A stretch of 64,000 bases of DNA, from NCBI GenBank assembly GCA_016793095.1, contig JAEUJQ010000023.1, positions 21,875 to 85,874 of the forward strand, given 5' to 3'. The notes below the pieces were generated by a model, which saw nothing but the letters and a program-made list of their open reading frames with translations, did not search any database and was not told the origin of the DNA. Numbering within the stretch: position 1 is the stretch's first letter; each line of letters begins with the position of its first letter. This stretch comes from Myxococcaceae bacterium (GTDB lineage Bacteria > Myxococcota > Myxococcia > Myxococcales > Myxococcaceae). The position numbers were made by a program, and so were the translations under genes. Shown here piece by piece: positions 44,501 through 52,393 of this stretch.

Positions 44501-45583
44501 GTGTCCATCGACGGCAACCCCGTCTGCGTGACGCTGGCCGACGCGCGCGGCAACTGGTCGTGCTCGCCTGCGATGCCGCTCACCATGGGCATGCACACGG
44601 TGACGGCCACCGCGACCGACTCCGCAGGCAACACCTCGGCGCCGTCGACGCCCAACCGCTTCACCGTCGACACGATGGCGCCCAACGCGCCCGTGCTGAC
44701 GACGCCCGCGAATGGCAGCACCACCACCAACACGCGCCCCACCCTCAGCGGCACCGCCGAGCCTGGCTCCACGGTCGCGGTGTCCGTCGACGGCAACGAG
44801 GTGTGTCGCGCCACCACCGACGCGCAGGGCGCGTTCAGCTGCACGCCGACGGCTCCCCTCATGGTGGGCATGCGGTCGGCCCGGGCCGTCGCGACGGACG
44901 CGGCGGGGAACGCCTCGATGCCGTCGAACACCAACGTCTTCACCATCACCACCCCGAGCGGCGCTCCGACCATCACCTCGCCGGCCGACGGGACGAAGAC
45001 GAAGAACGACACGCCGACGTTCACGGGCACCGCGCCGCCCAGCTCCACCGTGACGGTGCGGGAAGGCAGCACGGTCATCTGCTCGGCCATGGCTGACGCG
45101 ATGGGGGCATGGCGCTGCACACCGTCGACGCCGTTCACTGAGGGCCCGCACACCGTGACGGCCATCGCCGTCATCAACGGCATGGACACGCCGCCATCGA
45201 CGCCGACCACCGTCACGGTGGACAAGACGCCACCGACCGTCACCATCACCTCTGGCCCCGAGGGGCGGACGACCGACCCGAAGGGCACGTTCACGTTCAC
45301 CTCGAACGAGCCCGGCACCACCTTCGAGTGCAGCATCGACGACGGCCCGTTCATGGCGTGTACGTCGCCGACCGAGACCGACCTCGGCCCCGGCACCCAT
45401 TCACTCGTGGTGCGCGCGACCGACCCTGCCGGCAACACCGCGACGACGCGGCGGGAGTGGACCATCGCCGCGCCGCTCGAGGGCCGCTTCGCGGGTGGCG
45501 GGTGCACGGCGGCTGGCGTGGGTCAGCTCGGCCTGCTGTGGGTGCTCGCCGCGCTCGGGCTCCGACGCCGGAACCGCGCCTGA
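38591..45583 (+). CDS. Giant secreted protein with 18 Ig-like repeats and MYXO-CTERM-like tail
   Basis: 2330 residues; ATG overlaps the OmpA stop (a GTG three bases earlier is an alternative). Signal peptide ends TARAQ. Residues ~20-480 are a Gly-rich region (GGGGGGGG runs) resembling a beta-helix or lectin-like head. A small Cys-rich patch (CTIAAHCDDGNACTTDTC) follows at ~490-560. Residues 562-2216 hold 18 Ig-like repeats of ~92 residues (P-A-D/N-G-S, TGTAE, TVTVxxDG, FTP, AxDAAGN, SNTNTFTVD). A last Ig/fibronectin-like unit ends in GGGCTAAGVGQLGLLWVLAA then Arg-rich RRRNR, the MYXO-CTERM pattern (Gly-Cys, hydrophobic span, Arg cluster). Probably sorted to the cell surface. Confidence 0.88.
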   Translation: MKTSSVVAVALALLTSFTARAQVCGRGLSDVTVAGSQVLNTFHPAPPGVTTTVLAGANSIPVAAARAGGGAAIATGDLVVVIQMQGAAINRRQEGTTNGTYGDGAGGADRRGVLAGAGFRAGLYEYARAAGPVTAGSLPLMSGLANAYLSTDAITGGGADDGSAVHRYQVVRIVEVRDLTIPVGATLTSLPWDGASGGLVAVDAARDMVVNGRIDVTGMGFRGGSPIIPTANDNPQACVKGEGIAGRPTRLYSRLAGVVTGASGMFGSQSERGAPGNAGGCPSTDIDSGGGGGGGGRQGGIGSLGPASNVDPNIPRPGEGYALLTRLLMGGGGGSGSLDDPTPVNAVSGAAGGGIVLVRATNLSGATGVIQADGDSVATQSQEGGGGGGGGGGVFVFTNSTSFAGIALNSRGGNGGTTQTTQDGGGGGGGGGFVLVATPTGMATVTVNVAGGLGGTSPTQNGGVGSGGFQQVNIPPLGTPPCPVQCTIAAHCDDGNACTTDTCNAGTCSNAPVTAGQPGACAGALVCSGPPTNTCVQCVTNAQCSAPTPICDSANVCRAAPVVNAPANGSVTNNRRPVITGTAEASSTVTVLIDGVSIGTTTATAMGTFSFTPTSDLAPGARAVSVTAGSPALPSNTNTFTIDVTAPAAPTVTTPADGSFTNNQRPPVTGTAEANSTVTVFIDGVSVGTTTASAAGAFSFTPPANLAAGPHTVRVTATDAAGNVSPDSNTNTFTVDLTAPTAPTVTTPANGSFTNNQRPPVTGTAEANSTVTVFIDGVSVGTTTASAAGAFSFTPPANLAAGPHTVRVTATDAAGNVSPDSNTNTFTIDVTAPTAPVVSTPANGSTTSNLRPAITGTAEAGSTVTIRIDGLVAGTTTATAGGTFSFTPTADLAQGGHTVQVTSTDAAGNTSVPSNTNTFTVDNVAPAAPVVTAPANNSSTNSQRPPITGTAEANSTVTITIDGMVAGTTTATAGGSFSFTPTADLGAGPHTVSATARDAGGNVSPASNTNTFTVDLTAPAAPVVTTPANGSTVATARPPVTGTAEANSTVTVRIDGNVVGTTTANAMGAFTFTPPADLPQGSHTVNVTATDAAGNVSPASNTNTFTIDSVAPAAPVVTAPADGSTTANPRPTISGTAEANSTVTVRVDGNVVGTTTANAMGAWTFTPASALSNGSHTVNATAADAAGNTSPASNTNTFTVAAAAGVPVVTTPADGSSTNNVRPAISGTAPANATVTVSVDGSVIGTTTADGMGAWTLTPTTALSQGSHTVNATATVSGMTSGPSNTNTFTVDTMAPAAPVVTAPANGSSTNDPRPAISGTAEANATITVRVDGMVIGTTTANAMGAWTLTPMNALSAGSHTVSATATDAAGNASPASNTNTFTIDTSAPTAPVVSSPADGSTTAQTRPVVSGTAEPNSTVTIRLDGMVAGTTTADATGAFSFTPGAALSNGSHTVNATATDAAGNVSPVSNTNTFTVDPSAGPTAPVITAPANGSTTTSTRPPVSGTAPPNSTVTVRIDGAPACTATASATGAFSCTPATALTDGPHVVTATAVVGAQTSPSSAPTRFTVDATPPLTPAVVGPANGSVTSDTTPTVTGTGEPGSTVTVRVDGMSAGTTTVRPDGTWTFDVPTALALGSHTVSAIAADAAGNQSLPSNTNTFSVVAAGAPVVTSPADNSVVNTTTPMLGGTAGANEVVTVRVDGMTACTATANAMGAFSCAPTTALAEGRHTVTATTPDGAGGVRTSNTNTFTIDTMAPSAPVVVTPADGSTTANTRLVLSGTAEPFSTVTVTLDGNQLGTAVADASGVWSLTPTTALAAGMHTVSARATDRAGNQSPVSNTNTFTVSTSAPSIALQTPVDGAITNTARPGLSGTATPNAMVEARVDGMVVCTTTADASGAWSCVPSMAIADGRHVATATIMGTMTTSNTNAFTVDTVAPAAPVVTSPGDGSFQPPTPRLSGTAEPGSRVTVSIDGNPVCVTLADARGNWSCSPAMPLTMGMHTVTATATDSAGNTSAPSTPNRFTVDTMAPNAPVLTTPANGSTTTNTRPTLSGTAEPGSTVAVSVDGNEVCRATTDAQGAFSCTPTAPLMVGMRSARAVATDAAGNASMPSNTNVFTITTPSGAPTITSPADGTKTKNDTPTFTGTAPPSSTVTVREGSTVICSAMADAMGAWRCTPSTPFTEGPHTVTAIAVINGMDTPPSTPTTVTVDKTPPTVTITSGPEGRTTDPKGTFTFTSNEPGTTFECSIDDGPFMACTSPTETDLGPGTHSLVVRATDPAGNTATTRREWTIAAPLEGRFAGGGCTAAGVGQLGLLWVLAALGLRRRNRA
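40274..45237 (+). repeat. 18 tandem Ig-like coding repeats (~276 bp each)
   Basis: In-frame units averaging 92 residues, beginning with a V-(V/T)-(T/S)-x-P-(A)-(D/N)-G-S pattern. Copies 2 and 3 (40541-40819 and 40820-41098) are each exactly 279 bp and nearly identical; other copies are diverged. This is a domain array, not CRISPR (no constant spacer-repeat structure). Confidence 0.85.
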
Positions 45584-45594
45584 GCCACCCGGAA

Positions 45595-45610
45595 CACAGC
45601 CGGGGCTGTG
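45595..45610 (+). terminator. Hairpin downstream of giant surface-protein gene
   Basis: CACAGC-CGGG-GCTGTG (a 6-7 bp perfect stem) twelve bases after the stop codon. It has no T-tract, so it is a weak terminator candidate, perhaps Rho-assisted, or an mRNA end. Confidence 0.4.
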
Positions 45611-45728
45611 CAGGGCACGCGCCTCGGCCCGCATGCGCTCCCGCTCGAGGCCCTTCGAGAAGACCCGCCTGGCGGCAGGCAACGCGGAGTGACTTGCACG
45701 TTGCTCCTGCCTGCAGGGTCTTGCGCTC

Positions 45729-46868
45729 ATGAGGCGCCGCGATGTCCTGAGCTGTTTCGCTCTTCTTGCGCGGCAGGTGCTCGCCTCGCCGCGCACTCCA
45801 GCCAGCGCGCCTGACGCCGGCGTGGCCAATCTGCGGGTGATCCCCTTCCCCCACGGCCAGCCACTGGTTTCGTTCGACACCAGCCCCGATGGCAGGCTGC
45901 TGGCCACCGGCGCCGAGTGCACGCCCATGCACGCAGACGACCCGCTCGAGGGCATCAGCTGTTGGGACCTGAAGACACTCACCCTGAAGTGGACGACTGC
46001 ACTCGACGGCGGCGTCGGCCTCAACGACCAGCTCGCGCACGGCGTTGCCTTCTCTCCTGACGGGCGGCTGGTGGGTGCCAACTTCCACACCAACGCGCTG
46101 GCGCTGCTCGACGCCGCAACAGGGCGGGTGCTGAAGGAACTGAATCTCTCGAACGACGACGGACCGTGCTCGTGGTGCTGGTCGGCAGACCCGACGCAGC
46201 CCGACGCCGTCGTCGTGCTGGCCGGAGGCAAGCTCTCCCTCGCGCCGGTGAAAGGCCCCGAGCAGCCGCTCAAGGCGCCCAACCACTGGCCCATCGCCTT
46301 CGATGCGAAGGGCGTGACCCTGGTCGGCGACGGCATGCTCTCTCGCGGGGCGACCCGCTTCCCGCTCGACACCCAGAACGGCGCGCGCGGCGTGTCAGTT
46401 GCCGTCTCGAACACCGCCGTCGCGGTGGGCACCGAACCCGGAGAGCTCCTCGTCGTCGATCGCGCGACCTTCGGCATTCGTCACCGGCTCCCCATGAAGT
46501 GCGGCGCTCTCTCGGTGAGCCGCCGGGGCGACGTGGTGGTGGTCATCCTCCGCAGCGGAACCGACGCAGTCATCGTGCGCAACGGGCGGCCTGAAGCCGT
46601 GCCGGGGCCGCTGGCGAGGCGCGACTGGCTCTCGTTCAACGATGGGCGCGCAGTCGCCGTGTCCACCGACGGCTCGCGCGTGGCCACCGTCAGCCCCTCC
46701 GGAGAGGTGAACGAGGTCACCGCCGGCAAACGACGAAAGCTCGGCACCGTCGAAGGCGCCGACACGGTCGTCTGGCCCACTGACGACCGGCTCGTCGTGC
46801 TTGGGCGGCGGGTCGTGGCCGTCATCGAGCCCGGCACAGGTGTCGTCCTCGACAGCCGCCTGCGCTGA
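45729..46868 (+). CDS. WD40/YVTN-type beta-propeller protein
   Basis: 379 residues. After MRRRDVLSCFALLARQVLASP (possible signal, twin-Arg-like but not canonical), repeats follow a SPDGRLLATGAE... pattern: VSFDTSPDGRLLATGAE, GVAFSPDGRLVGANFH, AVAVSTDGSRVATVSPSG and VVWPTDDRLVVLG. Such propellers bind proteins or ligands; no catalytic motif is evident. Function unknown. It lies between the surface-protein gene and pyrC and is convergent with pyrC. Confidence 0.72.
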   Translation: MRRRDVLSCFALLARQVLASPRTPASAPDAGVANLRVIPFPHGQPLVSFDTSPDGRLLATGAECTPMHADDPLEGISCWDLKTLTLKWTTALDGGVGLNDQLAHGVAFSPDGRLVGANFHTNALALLDAATGRVLKELNLSNDDGPCSWCWSADPTQPDAVVVLAGGKLSLAPVKGPEQPLKAPNHWPIAFDAKGVTLVGDGMLSRGATRFPLDTQNGARGVSVAVSNTAVAVGTEPGELLVVDRATFGIRHRLPMKCGALSVSRRGDVVVVILRSGTDAVIVRNGRPEAVPGPLARRDWLSFNDGRAVAVSTDGSRVATVSPSGEVNEVTAGKRRKLGTVEGADTVVWPTDDRLVVLGRRVVAVIEPGTGVVLDSRLR

Positions 46869-46934
46869 ACGAGCGTGTCAGGGTTGGGGACTCCACGTCG
46901 CCTGGCGCGCCTCGAGCGGCGGCGCCGTCGGCGC

Positions 46935-47987
46935 TCAGGGCACCGGGCCGCTGAAGCGCCACCCGAGCTCACGCCCCGCGTGGAACGGGACGAGCTCGCC
47001 AGCCGGCGTGGCGACGCGCTCCGGCACCCGGCTCGGCTCGCGCACCAGCCGCACGCGCGCGCCGTTGACGGGCAGCCCATAGAAGCGCGGCCCATGCACC
47101 GAGGCGAAGGCCTCGAGGCGATCGAGCGCGTTCTCTTCCTCGAACGTCTTCGCGTAGCTCTCGAGGGCGACCGGAGCGTTCCAGATGCCCGCGCACCCGC
47201 ACGCGCTCTCCTTGTCGGGCACCCGGTGAGGCGCCGAGTCGGTGCCGAGGAAGAACTTCGGGTCGCCCGACGTCGCGGCGCGCCGCAGTGCGAGCCGGTG
47301 TTCCTCCCGCTTGGCGACGGGGAGGCAGTAGAAGTGCGGCCGCAGGCCACCCTCGAACATCGCGTTGCGGTTGATCTCCAGGTGGTGCGGCGTGATGGTG
47401 GCCCCGACGTTCGGTCCAGCCGCGGTCACGAAGTCGACCGCCTGCCGCGTGGTGATGTGCTCGACGACGACCCGCAGCCCGGGGAACCGCGCGACCGTCG
47501 GCGCGAGCACGCGCTCGAGGAACACCGCCTCGCGGTCGAACACGTCGACGCCCGCGTCCACCACCTCGCCGTGCACGAGCAGCGGCAGGCCGAGCTCCTG
47601 CATCCGCTCGAGGGCGCGGTCGAGCCGGCGCACGTCCGTCACGCCGGCGGCCGAGTTGGTGGTCGCGTTCGCCGGGTAGAGCTTGGCGGCGGTGAAGACG
47701 CCCTCGCGGCGCCCCAGCGCGAGCTCGTTCGGGTCGGTGTCATCGGTGAGGTAGGCGGTCATCAACGGCGTGAAGCCGAGCGCTGGGTCCACGGCCGCGA
47801 GGATCCGGTCCCGGTAGGCGCGCGCCGCAGCCACGGTCGTCACCGGCGGCTTCAGGTTGGGCATCACGATGGCCCGCGCGAACTGACGCGCGGTGTGGTT
47901 CACGACCGCCCCGAGCAACGCACCATCGCGCAGGTGCACGTGCCAGTCGTCCGGGCGGAGCAGCTCGAGTTCGGTCGTGGAGCTCAT
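46935..47987 (-). CDS. pyrC: Dihydroorotase (class II)
   Basis: 350 residues from the ATG at 47987 (a GTG precedes it; GAAGAG upstream). It shows DDWHVHLRDG (zinc HxH), MPNLKPP, TAAKLYPANATTNSAAG (carboxylated Lys), LLVHGEVVD, EHITTRQAVDF, HHLEINRNAMFEGG and LGTDSAPHRVPDKES (catalytic Asp), the class II dihydroorotase set. Catalyses cyclisation of carbamoyl-aspartate to dihydroorotate in pyrimidine synthesis. Complete and apparently monocistronic. Confidence 0.96.
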   Translation of the reverse strand: MSSTTELELLRPDDWHVHLRDGALLGAVVNHTARQFARAIVMPNLKPPVTTVAAARAYRDRILAAVDPALGFTPLMTAYLTDDTDPNELALGRREGVFTAAKLYPANATTNSAAGVTDVRRLDRALERMQELGLPLLVHGEVVDAGVDVFDREAVFLERVLAPTVARFPGLRVVVEHITTRQAVDFVTAAGPNVGATITPHHLEINRNAMFEGGLRPHFYCLPVAKREEHRLALRRAATSGDPKFFLGTDSAPHRVPDKESACGCAGIWNAPVALESYAKTFEEENALDRLEAFASVHGPRFYGLPVNGARVRLVREPSRVPERVATPAGELVPFHAGRELGWRFSGPVP

Positions 47988-48308
47988 CACTCTTCGTCGC
48001 CTCCACCGCGCCCTCTACCTGTGTGGCGCGGGCAACGCGAGCGATGCCGAGCGGAGGAGCTCGTCAGACGCACCGTCCTCGACTCAGCGAGGACCCGCGC
48101 TCTGGCCACGTGGAACGACCATGCGGTGAGGGTGCCCGGTCGAGACCGCCCGCCGCACCTCGTCGAGTGCGTGCGCGTCGGCGCCGCGGACTCCTGGGCA
48201 GCGGGAGATGGAGCGGCGCTCCGGTGCACCAGGAACGCGTGGACGCCGAAGAGACGTCGGCGACCTCGCGGAGCGGCTCCTCCAGCGTGGCCGTGGCCAC
48301 GGAGCCGC
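47988..48308. other. 321-base gap, possible decayed coding sequence
   Basis: No intact gene. On the minus strand, protein-like fragments appear in three different frames (TATLEEPLREVADVSSAS; FGVHAFLVHRSA; EVRRAVSTGHPHRMVVPRG), which would fit a frameshifted remnant. Codon-based proof is not possible by eye. Confidence 0.3.
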
Positions 48309-49088
48309 TCAGAGGAAGGTGCGGGTCGTCTTCTGCACGAACAGGTCATCGGCGGCGGCGAGACAGCACAGCTCGTCGCCCTCACGCCACCGCGGGTTCT
48401 TCTCGAGGAAGAACGCCACGTCAGGGTCCTTCAGCAGCCGCGCGGGCACGTCGGCGAGGTCGTCGGCGAGCCGGCACACGTCGCCCGTGAAGCGCAGCAG
48501 ACCCGAGGCCGGGTCCCACGCGTCTCCGAACTTCCGCCGGCACAACGTGTCGAGCAGGTCGGCCTCCACCGCGGGCGTCGGCGCGTCGTGACGTGGCCAG
48601 TGCGTCGGGAAGTAGCGCGTCAGCAGCAGGTAGGTGCGGTAGCCCTTCGTGATGAGGAACCAGTACACCGGCAGCCCACGCTTGAGGCGCTGCGCCATGA
48701 GGTACCAGATGAACGCGCGCTGCAGCGCCGTCTGGCCCCAGAAGCCCGGCGCGACGATGGTGTCACCAGAGAAGACGGCGCACCAACGGCCAGGCTCTTC
48801 GAGGGCGAGCAGCGTCGAGAAGCCCCTCACGCGCCGCTCCGTGTCCTTCAACACGATGACGTGGTGCTTCTCTGCGAGGTCGCGATCGAAGTCGCTGCGC
48901 GTCGCGCCGTCGTAGGAGCCAGCGAACAGCGCCCACATCGCCTCGACCTCGGTGGCGGTCAGCGAGGCGACGCGGCGCACCCGCGCCTGCAGCCCACGGC
49001 CCGGACGGAAGAAGCCGCGCTGACGAATCAGCCCGCGGCTCACCGTCTGGTGTTGCGACCTCGAGGACGTCACGGCGCGCCGAAGCAT
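48309..49088 (-). CDS. Hypothetical protein, GNAT-like
   Basis: 259 residues from an ATG at 49088. The core (VEAMWALFAGSYDGATRSDF, KHHVIVLKDTERRVRGFSTL, SGDTIVAPGFWGQTALQRAF, then GLPVYWFLITKGYRTYLLLTRYF) has the strand order of a GNAT-type acyltransferase, but the acetyl-CoA loop (R/Q-x-x-G-x-G/A) is not clear. The C-terminal part carries CCLAAADDLFVQKTTRTF. Divergent from a hydrolase 61 bases away. Substrate unknown. Confidence 0.62.
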   Translation of the reverse strand: MLRRAVTSSRSQHQTVSRGLIRQRGFFRPGRGLQARVRRVASLTATEVEAMWALFAGSYDGATRSDFDRDLAEKHHVIVLKDTERRVRGFSTLLALEEPGRWCAVFSGDTIVAPGFWGQTALQRAFIWYLMAQRLKRGLPVYWFLITKGYRTYLLLTRYFPTHWPRHDAPTPAVEADLLDTLCRRKFGDAWDPASGLLRFTGDVCRLADDLADVPARLLKDPDVAFFLEKNPRWREGDELCCLAAADDLFVQKTTRTFL

Positions 49089-49149
49089 AGGGCTTCGCGC
49101 TGCGGGCGCGGCAACAAGCACCGGCATTGTCCTCGACCTGCGGTGCCGA

Positions 49150-49986
49150 GTGAGCGAAAGCCGGCGCATGCAGCCCGCGACGCCGCGAGACCCGCCCCGC
49201 CAGACGCTGGAGCTCCCGGGCGTGACGCTCTCGTACACCGACGAAGGAACGGGGCCGGTCGTCGTCGGGCTCTCCGGCCTGCCCGGCGCGCACCACCACT
49301 GGCGCTGGCTCGGCACGCCGCTCTTCGAGTGGGCGCGCTTCGTGCGCCTCGAGCTGCCGGGGTTCGGAGACTCGCGCATGCAGGGGGCGGTGAAGCCGCT
49401 GTCCCTGCGCGCCAGGGGAGAGCTCATCGCCCGTGTACTCGAGGCGCTGAAGCTGAGCCGTGTGCACCTCGTCGGCCACTCCATGGGTGGCATGCATGCC
49501 CTCGAGACCGCCGTTCACCACGCGGGGCTCGTGCGCAGCGTGACGCTCGTGGCCTGTCCGGGGTTCACCGCCCACTACCCCGAGAACGCGTGGCGGCTCG
49601 TCGCCGGCCTGTTCGAGCTCGCGCCCCTCCAGCGGCCGTTGGCCTCGCTCTCACGCCTCGCTTTCAAGCGCCTGGGCTTCTCCGTGCGCGACATGCACGA
49701 CGAGGGCGCGCTGCGCACCGTCATCGACGCGGCGCACACGTCGTTCGACCGGCACCGGAAGAACATCGCTGAGGTCTGCGTACCGGTGCTGCAGTCGTGG
49801 GCCGACGACGACGAGCTGGTGCCGCGCCGGTTTCACGAGGGGCTCGCGCGGCAGCGCCCGGACTGGGCGACGCTCCGCTTCAGCGACGGGGGCCACGACG
49901 TTCAGAAGTTCCATGGCGTCGAGCTCGCCGAGGCCATGCGACAGCTCGCGGGCGGAGCCGACGGCGAGCTCGTGACGCGTCGCTGA
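49150..49986 (+). CDS. Alpha/beta hydrolase
   Basis: 278 residues (GTG; an ATG 18 bases downstream is an alternative start). Features: VVVGLSGLPGAHHHW (oxyanion region), VHLVGHSMGGMHALETA (nucleophile GHSMGG), VLQSWADDDELVP (acid) and FSDGGHDVQKF (His). A full catalytic triad is present. No substrate-specific signature. Opposite orientation to the GNAT-like gene. Confidence 0.85.
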   Translation: MSESRRMQPATPRDPPRQTLELPGVTLSYTDEGTGPVVVGLSGLPGAHHHWRWLGTPLFEWARFVRLELPGFGDSRMQGAVKPLSLRARGELIARVLEALKLSRVHLVGHSMGGMHALETAVHHAGLVRSVTLVACPGFTAHYPENAWRLVAGLFELAPLQRPLASLSRLAFKRLGFSVRDMHDEGALRTVIDAAHTSFDRHRKNIAEVCVPVLQSWADDDELVPRRFHEGLARQRPDWATLRFSDGGHDVQKFHGVELAEAMRQLAGGADGELVTRR

Positions 49987-50100
49987 ACCGACGCGCAGGT
50001 GGGTGTGAAGCTCGTGCACGGCTCGCCGTCATGGTGCATCGACGTCATCGACCACCCTTTCCGTCTCCATCCGGCTTCCTGCCGCGCTAGAAATCTGCCC

Positions 50101-50874
50101 ATGCACGCCCTGACCCTCGCCCTCGCCCTCCTCGCGCAGACCGGCCCCGACAAGAAGGTCGACCTGGGCGACAAGAAGGACCAGCTCGCTGCCGTCACCG
50201 ACGGCAAGGGCCACTACCTCCTCTTCAACGCGAAGGAGCCCCTCTCAGGGCCCACCTTCTACGGCGACGGCAAGACGTTTCACCTCGTGCGCACCATCGG
50301 CGGAGGCGCCAGTGGCACCGAGTCGTTCGGCCTCACCCTGTGGGACCCGCGCGTGTACCGCGAGACGAACACCTACGCGTACTTCAACATGAAGGACGAG
50401 AGCCGCGTCTTCGAGGTGACCTGCGGCGACCTGACGACGAAGCTGACGAAGGTGCCGAAGGACGAGCTCGCGAAGCTCGTGAGCGACGGGGACTTCCGGG
50501 GCCACCGGTGGACCCGCCTGCCCACCAACCTCTTCCGCGACGACAGCGGCACGTATTACCTCGTCGATCGCCTGCGCACGGACGACAGCATGGACCGCCG
50601 CGACTGGCGTGTGTTCGTGGGGCCGCGCGGCAAGATGAAGCTCGCCCCGCTGAAGGACGTGGTGGACGACGAACAGGGGCAGATCTTCGCCACCAAGGAC
50701 GGCTCCCTGCGCCTCGTCACCGGCACCGGCGAGAAGAAGTGGGTGAAGGGGAAGACGGAGCTCAAGCTGACCGAGGTTGGCCTCGACTCTTTCCGCAACG
50801 CGCGCATGGTCTACGTCGAGCTGGGTCCCTACATGGGCGAGCGCCTGGGCACCCCCTGCGACGACCTCATGTGA
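50101..50874 (+). CDS. Hypothetical secreted protein
   Basis: 257 residues. Starts MHALTLALALLAQTG, a short signal-like segment, followed by an alternating Lys/Asp/Gly-rich fold with VFEVTCGDLTTKLTKVPKDELAKLV and TRLPTNLFRDDSGTYYLVDR. No family recognised. A GCTAGAAAT box (50086-50094) seven bases before the start is a possible -10, giving a very short leader. Followed 88 bases later by another secreted protein gene. Confidence 0.7.
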   Translation: MHALTLALALLAQTGPDKKVDLGDKKDQLAAVTDGKGHYLLFNAKEPLSGPTFYGDGKTFHLVRTIGGGASGTESFGLTLWDPRVYRETNTYAYFNMKDESRVFEVTCGDLTTKLTKVPKDELAKLVSDGDFRGHRWTRLPTNLFRDDSGTYYLVDRLRTDDSMDRRDWRVFVGPRGKMKLAPLKDVVDDEQGQIFATKDGSLRLVTGTGEKKWVKGKTELKLTEVGLDSFRNARMVYVELGPYMGERLGTPCDDLM

Positions 50875-50962
50875 GCGCGCCACACGCTTGATTCTGCTGC
50901 GGTCCCCGCCCCGCTCGAGCCTCGATAGATCGCCGCGCGGCCCCGGTCGTTCGAGGAGCACC

Positions 50963-52393
50963 ATGCCCTCGACCTCGCTCGTCGCGCTCGCAGTCGCCCT
51001 GGCCGTCGCTCCTGCCGTCGCGGGCCCGGCGCCCACCCAGCCGAAGCCGAAGCTCTACACGACGTACTTCTACACGGCGGGCGAGGCCATCGTGCAGGGC
51101 TACGAGGCCGACACCCACGTGCGCATCATCAGCCTGAACGGCAAGAAGGGCACGCTCTGGGAAGGCACCGTGCACCGCGGCGACGCGACCGTCGTGAAGA
51201 CGGGCATGGGCGCCTTCGGGTTCTTGTCCGACAAGAAGGCCTCCATCCTCGTCGGCACCCCGCAGTCGTGCACCTGCGTCGGGTACTTCGGCAAGGACGA
51301 GACGGGCTCGTTCCGCTCGAACCACATGTTCCTGCAGACGCCGCCCGCGGCCTCGACGGGCAAGGAGAAGGTGGTGGTGTGGGCCATGGAGGACCTCGAC
51401 CTCGAGGTGCGCGCGCCCCGCAAGGAGAAGCTGCTCAAGAAGGCGACGCTCAAGAAGGGCGAGTTCGTCGCGCTCACGAGCGAGCTCAACGAGGCCATCG
51501 GCGCCACCCTCGAGCTCGTCGCCTCGAAGGGCACCTTCACCGCGCAGGCGTACTGGGACGAGGGCTTCACCGTGCCGGCCGACAACGGCACCGCGGGAGG
51601 CCGGTCGTTCCACACCTACGTGGGCACCATCACCAACGGCGTGAACGACCTGAACGTGCTCGCGCCGCGGCTCGACGCGAAGGTGACCGTCACCGACCTC
51701 GTGGCGAAGAAGGTGCTCTTCAAGGGCGTGGTGAAGGGCGGCGGCGCGAAGACGCTCACGCTGGCCGACAAGTTCGTCAGCGTGGAGTCCGACGTGTCGG
51801 TGAACGTCGTGGTGGCCGCGCTCGAGCACGAGAAGACCGGGTACGCCGAGCACCACTTCGCCGCCGGCCTCGAGGGCACGCAGATCGACAACGAGTTCCT
51901 CGTCACCACGTCGGGCGAGCTGTGGGTGTTCAGCTACTACGACGGCAACGAGGTGACGGTGAAGGACACGACGTCGGGCGCCCTCGTCTTCTCGGGCAAG
52001 CTGGGCGCGGGCCAGGTGAAGGGCCTCACGCCGGGACACGGGCTGTTCCAGGTGCGCGGCTCTCGTGGGCTGTCGACGATGGGTGGCGCGAGCTCGTGCG
52101 GCGCCGACTACTCACCCGCGGGTGGCCTCTTCGCCATCGACGAGGCGGTGCTCGAGGTGGTGGCGCAGATTCGCGAGGAGCGCGTGCGCGAAGCCGCGGC
52201 GCAAGGCCGCACGCTGACGACGGGCGAGCTCAACGCCCCGGTGAACGACACCGAGTGGAAGAAGCACCAGAAGACCTTCCAGGACGCGTACGGGCAGAAG
52301 CTGCGGCCCAGGGGCGTTGCCGCCGAGGCGGCCCCTGCGAGCGCCGCGCCGATGTCCCTCGACGAGTTCAACCAGCGGTCAGCGGCGCACTGA
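50963..52393 (+). CDS. Hypothetical secreted protein, repeat-like beta domain
   Basis: 476 residues; GAGGAG precedes the ATG. Signal peptide ends PAVAGPAPTQ. Sequence is beta-type with TYFYTAGEAIVQGYEADTHV, ILVGTPQSCTCVGYFGK and FSYYDGNEVTVKDTTSGALVFSG; the middle ~215-330 looks like a second domain. C-terminal helix (~400-440) ends in SAAPMSLDEFNQRSAAH. No enzymatic motif. Its 3' end is duplicated downstream (see 52444). Confidence 0.75.
   Translation: MPSTSLVALAVALAVAPAVAGPAPTQPKPKLYTTYFYTAGEAIVQGYEADTHVRIISLNGKKGTLWEGTVHRGDATVVKTGMGAFGFLSDKKASILVGTPQSCTCVGYFGKDETGSFRSNHMFLQTPPAASTGKEKVVVWAMEDLDLEVRAPRKEKLLKKATLKKGEFVALTSELNEAIGATLELVASKGTFTAQAYWDEGFTVPADNGTAGGRSFHTYVGTITNGVNDLNVLAPRLDAKVTVTDLVAKKVLFKGVVKGGGAKTLTLADKFVSVESDVSVNVVVAALEHEKTGYAEHHFAAGLEGTQIDNEFLVTTSGELWVFSYYDGNEVTVKDTTSGALVFSGKLGAGQVKGLTPGHGLFQVRGSRGLSTMGGASSCGADYSPAGGLFAIDEAVLEVVAQIREERVREAAAQGRTLTTGELNAPVNDTEWKKHQKTFQDAYGQKLRPRGVAAEAAPASAAPMSLDEFNQRSAAH

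Noticed and set aside
34642..45237. CRISPR array suspicion from dense tandem repeats
   Set aside because: Repeats are long, in frame and protein-coding, with no short constant repeat plus unique spacers.
41297..45400. 1367-codon minus-strand open frame
   Set aside because: Arg/Gly/His-rich antisense shadow of the same gene.
46875..49772. 965-codon plus-strand open frame
   Set aside because: Antisense to pyrC and the GNAT-like gene; Arg-rich translation without motifs.
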